Assembly (NCBI GenBank): GCA_001939945.1
Contig: MOEB01000004.1
Coordinates: forward strand, 1 to 64,000
Reading direction: 5' to 3'
Origin: Aerophototrophica crusticola
GTDB lineage: Bacteria > Pseudomonadota > Alphaproteobacteria > Azospirillales > Azospirillaceae
DNA: 64,000 bases
A program made the position numbers and the translations under genes. How positions within the stretch are numbered: the stretch's first letter is position 1; each line of letters starts with the position of its first letter. This document shows positions 1-7,489 of the stretch, piece after piece. The notes beneath the pieces are model-generated. The model was given only the letters and a program-made list of their open reading frames with translations. It searched no databases and had not been told where the DNA came from.

Positions 1-42
1 CCAAGCCGCCGGAGGCGGCGCCCGGCGCCCGGGGGGCGCGTG
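1..42. other. GC-rich palindromic gap at window edge
   Basis: A GC-only stretch directly 3' of the minus-strand gene that ends at 43. It holds short inverted repeats such as CCGCCGGAGGCGG that could fold as a terminator, but there is no T-run. It also resembles fragments of the CGGCGGCGACC repeat family found elsewhere in the window. Confidence 0.3.
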
Positions 43-513
43 TCAACGCGCGGCGATGCTGACGGTGACGGTGTCGGCGTAGCTGCCGGCGATGTACTGG
101 GCGGAGGCCGGGACGGTGACGGTCAGGTCGCGCTGGCGGCCGAACTGGGCGCTGTCGCGGTTCACCTGCAGGGCGGTGGACAGGCCGCCGGAAGCGCCGT
201 CATAGCCCACGGTGTAGCTGATGGGGGTGGCGCCGGCGGCCGCGGAGGTCAGGGTGCCGGCGTTGGCCGAGGCGACGGTGATGGTGTAGCCGTTGCCCTT
301 GTTGCAGGTCTCCACGATGCGGCCCACGGCGCGGGCGCTCTCGCCACCCGCCAGGTTCAGGGCCACGTTGTTGTCCGTCACCGCCACGGTGCAGGCGACC
401 GCCACCGAACCGTTGAGCTGGATGGTGCCGGAGGCGGACTGCGCCAGGGCGGGCGCCGCGGCCAGCAGGGCCAGGGTGGAGGCGGCGAGGGCGGAAGCGG
501 CGAGACGGGACAT
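43..513 (-). CDS. Spore coat U domain (CsuA/B-like) secreted protein
   Basis: 156 residues. Residues 1-25 are a clear Sec signal peptide ending ALAQ. The rest is a beta-rich domain of the spore coat protein U type: it opens with GTIQLNGSVAVACTV, has a second Cys (ETCNKGNGY) that could form a disulphide with the first, and ends with the alternating strand DTVTVSIAAR. The family includes subunits of chaperone-usher (archaic, Csu-type) pili and secreted adhesive proteins. Such genes usually lead an operon with a chaperone and usher. Any partners would lie beyond the left edge, so pilus function is inference. The ATG has a GAGACGGG-type purine stretch upstream. Confidence 0.75.
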   Translation of the reverse strand: MSRLAASALAASTLALLAAAPALAQSASGTIQLNGSVAVACTVAVTDNNVALNLAGGESARAVGRIVETCNKGNGYTITVASANAGTLTSAAAGATPISYTVGYDGASGGLSTALQVNRDSAQFGRQRDLTVTVPASAQYIAGSYADTVTVSIAAR

Positions 514-877
514 GGGAGAAGCTCCATCGGTTCGGCGGGGCGGCGCATGGGCCGGTTATGCCGAACGGAGTATGCATGCTGCGGGCCAAGTGTGACGATC
601 TCGGGCGATTCCAAAAAACCTCATAATGAGAAGGGGTTGGTGTCGGAGGGTAGGCCGATGGGGTCTGGATTGATGCAGCGCCAGTGCGTATCGCAATGGC
701 GAAGAGCAATGATCCTGGAACGGACCCCGGCCTTCTTGCAAACCGCAATGACCCTTTGTCCACGCCCCACCGCGCGGGGGCTTCACCCCGGCCGTCCCTT
801 GTCCCATCATGCCGCCCGTCCCGGAACCCCCGGATCAGGCCGGGCGTTGACCGGATGGTGCCCCAAGAACAAGCCGC
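514..877. other. Divergent intergenic region
   Basis: Between the divergent SCPU and M48 genes. It has an AT-richer patch (about 610-650) with a short inverted repeat CTCAT-A-ATGAG at 620-630 that could be a regulator half-site pair or part of the SCPU promoter. The reading frames here have no recognisable protein features. No RNA gene was recognised. Confidence 0.4.
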
Positions 878-2365
878 ATGAAGAGGAACCGCCCCGTGCC
901 GCCCCGCCGCCCCCGCTTGCCGGTCGCCGCTTGGCTGGCCGGCGCCCTTTTGGCCCTGTCCGCCTGCACCACCAACCCGGCCACGGGCGAGCGGCAGTTC
1001 ACCGCCCTGATGTCGCCGGAGCAGGAAAAGTCCGTCGGGGCGGAGCAGCACAAACAGGTGATGGACGAGTTCGGCGGGCCCTATGACAACCCCGCCATCC
1101 AGGCCTATGTGGACAAGATCGGCCAGCGGCTGGCGGCCAATACCGAGCGGCCGGACGTGCGCTACACCTTCACGGTGCTGGACAGCGACATCGTCAACGC
1201 CTTCGCCCTGCCGGGCGGCTATGTCTATGTCACCCGCGGGCTGATGGCGCTGGCCAACAACGAGGCCCAGCTCGCCGGCGTCATCGGGCATGAGATCGGC
1301 CACGTCACCGCCCGCCACTCCGCCGAGCGCTACAGCCGGGGCACCCTGGCCCAGGTGGGCGCGGTGCTGGCCACGGTCCTGGGCGGGGCGGAGGTGGGGC
1401 AACTGGCGCAGCAGGGCGCCGCCGGCGTGCTGGCCGGCTGGAGCCGCGGGCAGGAGCTGGAGGCGGACAGCCTGGGCATCCGCTACATGGCCGGGTCGGG
1501 TTTCGCGCCGACGGAGATGTCCAGCTTCCTGGCCACCATGGGCCGGCACGCGCAACTCCAGGCCCTGCTGGCGGGCAAGCCGGGCGCGGCCGACCAGTTC
1601 AGCTACCTGCAGACCCACCCGCCCACGGGCGAGCGGGTGGAGCAGGCCGCCGCCGCCGCCAAGCAGCGGGCGCCCCAGGATTGGGAGACGGACGGCGCCG
1701 CCTACCTGCGCACCATCGACGGCATGCTCTATGGCGACAGCCCCAAGAACGGCTATGTGCGCGGCCAGGTCTTCGCCCACCCGTCCCTGGGCTTCCGATT
1801 CGAGGTGCCGGAGGGCTTCCGCCTGCTGAACGGGCAGAGCAACGTCACCGCCATCGCCCCCGACGGCAAGACCCTGATGGTGTTCGACGGCGCGCCCGGC
1901 CAGGGCGCCCGCAACCCGGCGGAGTTCATCGCCGGTGTCTGGGCCCCCAACGCGCCCCTGTCGGGCACCCAAACCCTGACGATCGACGGCTTGCCCGCCG
2001 CCACCGCCATCACCCCGGTGAACACCCGTTCCGGCCAGGTGAACGCGCGGCTGGTGGCGATCCGCTGGGACGCGGACAGCTATTACCGGTTCCTGTTCGT
2101 CACCCCCACCCTGAGCCCGGCCGCCGACCGGGCCTTCCAGGACACGGCCACCAGCTTCCGCCGACTGACCTCCGCCGACCGGGCCGGGCTGCGCCCCTAC
2201 CGGCTGCGGGTCGTCCAGGTGCGGGCGGGCGAGACGGTGGAGGACCTGGCCCGCCGCATGCCCTTCCGCGACTACCCGGAGGAGCGGTTCCGCGTCCTGA
2301 ACGACATCGCCCCCGGCACGCCGCTGCGGCCGGGCCAGTTGGTGAAGCTGGTGGTGGCGGATTAA
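878..2365 (+). CDS. M48 family metalloprotease lipoprotein with LysM-like tail
   Basis: 495 residues. The N-terminus is a basic signal with a lipobox (LSAC, Cys30), so an envelope-anchored lipoprotein is expected. The zinc motif HEIGH is at residues 138-142, and ELEAD at 193-197 supplies the third ligand, as in M48 peptidases of the BepA/YfgC and LoiP kind that do outer-membrane protein quality control. The last ~50 residues (VQVRAGETVEDLARRM...PLRPGQLVKLVV) look like a LysM-type module, which fits cell-wall retention. The start ATG follows AAGCCGC without a strong ribosome site, but the lipobox spacing supports it. Substrates are unknown. Confidence 0.9.
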   Translation: MKRNRPVPPRRPRLPVAAWLAGALLALSACTTNPATGERQFTALMSPEQEKSVGAEQHKQVMDEFGGPYDNPAIQAYVDKIGQRLAANTERPDVRYTFTVLDSDIVNAFALPGGYVYVTRGLMALANNEAQLAGVIGHEIGHVTARHSAERYSRGTLAQVGAVLATVLGGAEVGQLAQQGAAGVLAGWSRGQELEADSLGIRYMAGSGFAPTEMSSFLATMGRHAQLQALLAGKPGAADQFSYLQTHPPTGERVEQAAAAAKQRAPQDWETDGAAYLRTIDGMLYGDSPKNGYVRGQVFAHPSLGFRFEVPEGFRLLNGQSNVTAIAPDGKTLMVFDGAPGQGARNPAEFIAGVWAPNAPLSGTQTLTIDGLPAATAITPVNTRSGQVNARLVAIRWDADSYYRFLFVTPTLSPAADRAFQDTATSFRRLTSADRAGLRPYRLRVVQVRAGETVEDLARRMPFRDYPEERFRVLNDIAPGTPLRPGQLVKLVVAD

Positions 2366-2383
2366 GGGCGGCGACCGCCGCCC
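2366..2383. repeat. CGGCGACCGCCG palindrome (family B)
   Basis: Starts immediately after the M48 stop codon. GGGCGGCGACCGCCGCCC is a self-complementary unit with a short loop, followed by CGGCGCCTGAGG. The same core recurs at 18823, 25373, 48089 and, inverted, near 49968. It may act as the transcript end for the M48 gene. Confidence 0.6.
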
Positions 2384-2522
2384 GGCGCCTGAGGGAGCGC
2401 TTGATCGGCAACGATCGAGGGCCACGGAATGGTCCCCCTAACCCCGAAGGCTGGGGCCGATCCGGGTCGGGGGGACGGGCCGGCGGTTGCGGGCGGGGCA
2501 GCCCGCCTGTAGCTTGCCCGCC

Positions 2523-4475
2523 ATGATGGCCGATACCCCTGCCGGCGAACCGCCCCTGGACTGCACGCCGTTCCGCCGGCCCTGGCGGCGGAAGCGCTTC
2601 CGGCTGCCCATCGCGGCGGTGCTGGTGGTGGGGTTCGGCGGGCTGGTGCTGCTGGCGGTGGCCAGCGTGCTGGTGCTGGGCCTCAACGTCTCCGGCCGGA
2701 ACACGTCGGAACTGGTGGGCGACAAGGCCGACCTGGTCATGAAGATGATGGAGACCCGGGTCCGCACCCAGTTGGAACCGGCCCGGGCCCAGGCGGAGTT
2801 CGTCACCGGCCTGTTCTCCACCGGCCAGGTGGACCCGGCGGAGCAGGGGCGGCTGGCCGACACGCTTCGTGCCTCCCTGGCCGCGGCGCCCCAGATCACC
2901 GGCATCGGGTTCCTGGCGCGTGAGGGCGACTTCCACGTGGCCGTGCGCGACGGCAAGGGCGGCGTGCTCTACCGGGTGGAGCCGAAGCAGCCCTGGGGCC
3001 AGGAGGTGCTGGACGCGGCGCTCCAGACCGGCGGCGCCGTCTGGGCCGACCCCATCTGGGCGGAGGAGGAGAAGGCCACCATCCTCAGCGTGCGCGTGCC
3101 GGTGCGCCGGGACGGGCGGTTCCTGGGCATCATCGTCACGGGCGTGAGCTTCCTGGACCTGTCCCGTTTCCTGGACCGCATGGACCAGGGCACCGAGGCC
3201 CGCAGCTTCATCCTGTATGACGACACCTACGTGCTGGCCCACCCGGCCCTGCCGGCCAAGGCGCTGGACTATGCCAAGGTGACCGGCCGCCCGCCCCTGC
3301 CCACCCTGGCGGAGCTGGGTGACCCCGTGGCGGCCGGCATCTGGCAGAAGGCCGGGCCCGACGGCGCCTCCAGCCAGAAGGGGCCGGAGGGCATGCGGGT
3401 GCGGGCGGAGTTCCAGATCAGCGGCGACCCCGGCCTGGAACTGCGGGCGTCGGAGCTGGGGGACAAGAAGTATGTCTACCTGCTGAAGACCTTGAAGGAC
3501 TATGGCAGCCACCCCTGGACGCTGGCCATCGCCTTCGACGAGGAGGAGGTGACGCCGGAACTGCGCCGCCTGGTGAAGCTGGCCGGGGCGGGATTCGTCA
3601 TCCTGGTGGTGTCGGTGCTGCTGGCCCTGTTGCTGGGCAAGGCGATCAGCCGGCAGATCAAGCGGCTGGCCGGGGCGGCCGTGTCCTTGCGGGACCTGGA
3701 CTTCCAGACGGTGCCGGAATTGCCGGACAGCCGCTTCCGCGAGGTGTCGGACGCGGCGGAGGCGTTCAACACCATGGTGTCCGGCCTGCGCTGGTTCGAG
3801 ACCTATGTGCCCAAGGCCCTGGTGCTGCGCCTGATCCGGCGGGAGGCGCGCAGCGTCGGCGTCCGGTCGGAGGAGCGGGAGGTCACGGTCCTGTTCACCG
3901 ACATCAAGAGCTTCTCCGCCCTGGCCGAGGCCATGAGCCCGCAGGAGACGGCGGACTGGCTGAACCGCCACTTCACCCGGATCGCCGCCTGCATCGAGGA
4001 GGAGGGCGGCACGGTGGACAAATTCATCGGTGACGCGGTCATGGCGTTCTGGGGGGCGCCGGAGGACCAGCCAGACCACGCGGCCCGCGCCTTGCGCGCC
4101 GCCATGGCCATCGCCCGCGTCGTGGAAGAGGAGGGGGCGGAGGCCCGCGCCGCCGGCCGGCCGGCCATCTGCCTGCGGGTGGGCGTGCATTCCGGCCCGG
4201 TGGTGGTGGGCAACATCGGGGCCCTGAGCCGCATCAACTACACCATCGTCGGCGACACGGTGAACACGGCCGCGCGGCTGGAGGCCCTGGGCAGCGAGCT
4301 GCTGGGGGACGAGTGCTGTGTCGCCCTGGTCAGCGCGGACACGGTACGGGATGCGGGCGACTGCGTCGTCGACATCCCGATGCAGGATATCGGCACCTAC
4401 ACGTTACGCGGGCGTACCGGGCCCGTCAGGGTCTGGCGGCTCAAGACCGACCCGGCCGGGAATAAGCTTAATTAG
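2523..4475 (+). CDS. Membrane-bound class III adenylate cyclase
   Basis: 650 residues from ATG 2523; a TTG 36 bases upstream keeps the frame but looks less natural. Order: first membrane helix about 25-50, a ~300-residue periplasmic sensor of Cache type, second membrane helix about 360-380, a HAMP linker (GKAISRQIKRLAG), then a cyclase domain. The catalytic domain has both metal aspartates (FTDIKSF and GDAVMAFWG), the ATP-selecting Lys (VDKFIGD) and Asp (YTIVGDTVNTAARLE), and the transition-state Asn/Arg, so it should be active and use ATP rather than GTP. It should turn a periplasmic signal into cAMP. The ligand is unknown. Confidence 0.9.
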   Translation: MMADTPAGEPPLDCTPFRRPWRRKRFRLPIAAVLVVGFGGLVLLAVASVLVLGLNVSGRNTSELVGDKADLVMKMMETRVRTQLEPARAQAEFVTGLFSTGQVDPAEQGRLADTLRASLAAAPQITGIGFLAREGDFHVAVRDGKGGVLYRVEPKQPWGQEVLDAALQTGGAVWADPIWAEEEKATILSVRVPVRRDGRFLGIIVTGVSFLDLSRFLDRMDQGTEARSFILYDDTYVLAHPALPAKALDYAKVTGRPPLPTLAELGDPVAAGIWQKAGPDGASSQKGPEGMRVRAEFQISGDPGLELRASELGDKKYVYLLKTLKDYGSHPWTLAIAFDEEEVTPELRRLVKLAGAGFVILVVSVLLALLLGKAISRQIKRLAGAAVSLRDLDFQTVPELPDSRFREVSDAAEAFNTMVSGLRWFETYVPKALVLRLIRREARSVGVRSEEREVTVLFTDIKSFSALAEAMSPQETADWLNRHFTRIAACIEEEGGTVDKFIGDAVMAFWGAPEDQPDHAARALRAAMAIARVVEEEGAEARAAGRPAICLRVGVHSGPVVVGNIGALSRINYTIVGDTVNTAARLEALGSELLGDECCVALVSADTVRDAGDCVVDIPMQDIGTYTLRGRTGPVRVWRLKTDPAGNKLN

Positions 4476-4573
4476 AGTGTGTATTATTATACTCCTTTCG
4501 GGTTATTGCGCAGGTTCGAAGAAAAGGGTGATCATACCTGCAATCGTATGTAGCGGACCGGCAGGGGGTACCA

Positions 4574-6040
4574 TTGTCTCTCTGGCAGGAAATGGCAGAT
4601 CCCCCGGCTTGGGCAGGCAATGGCGCATTGGTGGCGGCCGGGGTGGACCCGTTCCGCCCGGCGATGCCCCCCTCCCAGGCGGCCCAGGCGGCGGACCGTG
4701 TGGATGTCGGGGCCTTCTCCCTGGAACTCGACACCGGCTCCCTCGACCGGTCGGAGCGGCTGGACGACATCTTCGGCTTCCGGCCCGGCGAGGCCGGCCA
4801 CCGGGTGGACGCGTTCTTCGCCCGGCTGCATCCGGAAGATGCCCGCAGGCTGTCCCTGCGCGCCCTGCGCGTGGTTCCGGACGGCCGGCTTGAGCGTCAT
4901 GTCCGTCTCCGCTTGCCCAGCGGGGAGCAGCGCTGCGTCCTGGTGCGCGGCGACCTGCGCACCCATCCCCAGTCCCGCGCCCGCAGCCTGACCGGCGTGG
5001 TGGTGGATGAGACGGGCCGTGAGGGTCCCGGCTCCGCCAGCCTCTTCGCCCGCCTCGACCTGGCCACCGACCTGACCGGCCTGGGGTTCTGGGAGTGGGA
5101 ACCGGAAGCCACCTACAGCGCCGGGCGCCTGCATGAGCTGCTGGGCCTGCCGCCAGGCAAGTCGGTCGGCTTCCGCGGGCTGCTGGACCGCATCCACCCG
5201 GAGGACCGGGCGGCGGTCACCGCCCTGTTCGGCCGGGCCTTCCTGCCCCTGGACGGCTTGCCGCTGCAGGCGGAGTTCCGGGCCGTGCGCAAGGACGGGG
5301 AAGTGCGGCGGGTCCGGTCCCTCTGGCGCACCCTGCGCGGCGATGACGGCACGGTCCGGCGGGTCGTGGGGGCGCTGTACGACGTGACGGCCCAGTCCGC
5401 CGCCCTGCCCCAGGAAGAGCTGCTGGCCCGCCACGACCTGATGCTGAAGGAGGCCAACCACCGCATCAAGAACAGCCTGCAGATGGTGGCGAGCCTGCTG
5501 GCCCTTGAGGCGGCGGTGTCCCCCTATCCGGAGGTGCGGCGCAGCTTCGACGAGGCCTGCGGCCGCATCCTCACCGTTTCCCGCATCCATGAGCGGCTGT
5601 ACCGGGGGGAGCGGGCCGACGGGGTGGGCCTGCGGGACTACCTGTCCGGGCTGGTGGACGACCTTACCCGCAGCCTGGGCCTGGACGGGCGCACCATCCG
5701 GGTGTCCGTGACGGTGGCCGAGGACAGGATGCTGGCACCGGACCGGCTGGTGCCCCTGGCCCTGATGGTGAACGAGCTGGTGACCAACGCCGTCAAGCAT
5801 GCTTTCCCCGGCAACCGCCCCGGGGAGGTGAGGGTGGAGACACTGGCCGTGGGTGTCGGCGGGAGCCTGGCCGTCACCGTGGCCGATGACGGGATCGGCC
5901 TGCCGCGGGGTTTCGACCTGGGCCAGTCCACCAGCCTGGGCCTGCGGCTGGTGCGCGCCCTTTGCCGCCAGTTGGGCGCCAGCCTGGGGGTGGAGTGCGG
6001 GCCGGGCACCCGCTTCACCCTGGGCGTGCCGCTGGAATAG
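4574..6040 (+). CDS. PAS-domain HisKA_2-type sensor histidine kinase
   Basis: 488 residues. Two PAS-like segments (about 35-140 and 150-280; the second has the PAC-type VRSLWRTLRGDDGTVRRVVG) precede a HisKA_2 dimerisation/phosphoacceptor region with the hallmark KEANHRIKNSLQ, then a HATPase_c domain (NELVTNAVKHAF, ADDGIGLP). No membrane helix, so a cytosolic sensor. This kinase class often feeds the PhyR/EcfG general stress pathway in alphaproteobacteria; that link is inference here. The start is either TTG 4574, with AGGGGG six bases upstream, or ATG 4592. The AT-rich gap 4476-4573 (TATTATTATACTCC) is a plausible promoter. Confidence 0.85.
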   Translation: MSLWQEMADPPAWAGNGALVAAGVDPFRPAMPPSQAAQAADRVDVGAFSLELDTGSLDRSERLDDIFGFRPGEAGHRVDAFFARLHPEDARRLSLRALRVVPDGRLERHVRLRLPSGEQRCVLVRGDLRTHPQSRARSLTGVVVDETGREGPGSASLFARLDLATDLTGLGFWEWEPEATYSAGRLHELLGLPPGKSVGFRGLLDRIHPEDRAAVTALFGRAFLPLDGLPLQAEFRAVRKDGEVRRVRSLWRTLRGDDGTVRRVVGALYDVTAQSAALPQEELLARHDLMLKEANHRIKNSLQMVASLLALEAAVSPYPEVRRSFDEACGRILTVSRIHERLYRGERADGVGLRDYLSGLVDDLTRSLGLDGRTIRVSVTVAEDRMLAPDRLVPLALMVNELVTNAVKHAFPGNRPGEVRVETLAVGVGGSLAVTVADDGIGLPRGFDLGQSTSLGLRLVRALCRQLGASLGVECGPGTRFTLGVPLE

Positions 6041-6148
6041 GGGCTCTCGCCCTTCCGAAACACATGGGTGGCCTGCCGCCGCCGCGGATTGCCGCAGGGG
6101 CGATGGGGCCATACGCTTCCGGTCCTGAACCATCGCCGGAGCGCACCC

Positions 6149-7351
6149 ATGCCGTCCCGTGGCCCCTCCGCCCTGACCGTGCTGCTCTGCGGGTCGTTCG
6201 CCCTGGCGGTGGCCATGGGCATCCGGCAGATCTTCGGGCTGGTTCTGTTGCCCGTCAGCCAAAGCCAGGGCTGGGCCGTCACCTCCGTCTCCTTCGCCTT
6301 CGCCCTGCAGCAGATCGTCTGGGGCGTGGTGCCGCCCCTGTTCGGCGCCCTGGCGGATACCAAGGGCCCGCGGCTGGTGGTGGCGGGCGGGGGCCTGGCC
6401 TATGCAGCCGGGCTGGTGCTGATGGCCCTGGGCGGCAGCGTCTTCGCCTTCCAGGTGGGGGCCGGGTTGCTGGTGGGCACGGCGCTGGGGGCGCTGGGCT
6501 TCTCCATCGTCCTGGGGGCCGTGGCAAGGGTGACGCCGCCGGAAAAGCGCAGCCTGTATTTCGGCATCGCCAGCGCCGGCGGCTCCTTCGGCATGTTCGC
6601 CTTCGTGCCCCTGGGACAGTCGCTGATCGGGGACCAGGGCTGGCAGGTGGCCTTGATGGCCATGGCGCTGCTGGCCCTGCTGGTGGTGCCCATGGCCTGG
6701 CCGCTGGGCGGCCCGCCGCCCCGGCCCGCCGAGGCCGCGCCCGGCCCGTCCCTGCGGGAGGCGCTGGCCCTTGCCGGCCGGCATGAGGGCTACTGGCTGC
6801 TGTCCCTGGGGTTCTTCGTCTGCGGCTTCCAGCTCGCCTTCATCACCACCCACCTGCCCGGCTACGTGGCCAGTTGCGGCCTGATGCCGGAGGTGGGCGC
6901 CTGGGCCCTGGCCCTGGTGGGGCTGTTCAACATCATCGGCAGCCTGGCGGCCGGCCAGCTCGGCGGGCGGTACCGGCCCAAATACCTGCTGTCGGCCATC
7001 TACGGCCTGCGCGGCCTGCTGATCACCCTGTTCCTGCTGCTGCCCAAGACCCCCGGGGTGACCCTGGCCTTTGCCGCCTCCATGGGGCTGCTCTGGCTCA
7101 GCACCGTGCCCCTGACCACGGGGGTGGTGGCGGGGATCTTCGGGCCCCGGTTCGTCTCCACCCTGTTCGGCCTGGTCTTCCTCAGCCACCAGGTGGGGGC
7201 ATTCCTGGGGGCGTTCCTGGGCGGCATCTCCGTCGAGGCCTTCGGGAACTACGACGCCGTCTGGTACGCCAGCATCGGCCTGTCCGTGCTGGCCGCCCTG
7301 GTACACCTGCCCATCCGCGACCGCCGGCTCGCCGCCTTCGCGAACGCCTGA
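6149..7351 (+). CDS. MFS transporter
   Basis: 400 residues from ATG 6149; the frame is open 27 codons further up but that part looks non-coding. Twelve hydrophobic segments with the MFS loop motif GALADTKGPR between helices 2 and 3. The overall look (MGIRQIFGLVLLPVSQSQGW at the N-terminus) matches the monocarboxylate/oxalate-formate-like branch. Substrate unknown. It stands alone, with no enzyme or regulator adjacent that would identify the cargo. Confidence 0.85.
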   Translation: MPSRGPSALTVLLCGSFALAVAMGIRQIFGLVLLPVSQSQGWAVTSVSFAFALQQIVWGVVPPLFGALADTKGPRLVVAGGGLAYAAGLVLMALGGSVFAFQVGAGLLVGTALGALGFSIVLGAVARVTPPEKRSLYFGIASAGGSFGMFAFVPLGQSLIGDQGWQVALMAMALLALLVVPMAWPLGGPPPRPAEAAPGPSLREALALAGRHEGYWLLSLGFFVCGFQLAFITTHLPGYVASCGLMPEVGAWALALVGLFNIIGSLAAGQLGGRYRPKYLLSAIYGLRGLLITLFLLLPKTPGVTLAFAASMGLLWLSTVPLTTGVVAGIFGPRFVSTLFGLVFLSHQVGAFLGAFLGGISVEAFGNYDAVWYASIGLSVLAALVHLPIRDRRLAAFANA

Positions 7352-7365
7352 GCCGTCCGTTCCCG

Positions 7366-7386
7366 GACAGTGTCCGCAGGCGGACA
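7366..7386. promoter_or_regulatory. Alternating CGGACA/TGTCCG half-sites
   Basis: CGGACAGTGTCCG overlaps TGTCCGCAGGCGGACA, giving three alternating half-sites in 21 bases, about 105 bases upstream of the FtsX-type permease start. Such arrays are typical activator sites. Overlap of two perfect inverted repeats is unlikely by chance. Confidence 0.55.
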
Positions 7387-7432
7387 GCGGATCAGCTGAG
7401 GGGAATCCAGGATTTCCGCGGCTTCGGGTCGG

Positions 7433-7446
7433 GGTCCGGTTCTTGC
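7433..7446 (+). promoter_or_regulatory. Possible sigma-54 promoter (GG-N10-GC)
   Basis: GGTCCGGTTCTTGC shows the invariant GG and GC dinucleotides ten bases apart, with the -12 element TTGC followed by TTT. The -24 side (GGTCC) is a poor match to TGGCAC, so this is a weak call. Its position, about 50-65 bases after the half-site array and ~45 bases before the start codon, fits enhancer-dependent transcription. Confidence 0.35.
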
Positions 7447-7489
7447 TTTCCGTCGCGCTGACCGGTTCCGCCACGGGAAGCATGCCAGC

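Noticed and set aside
40-1086. Long plus-strand reading frame over the SCPU gene and divergent gap
   Set aside because: Gly/Ala/Arg-rich shadow of the minus-strand SCPU gene and of GC-rich spacer; no domain and no plausible codon pattern.
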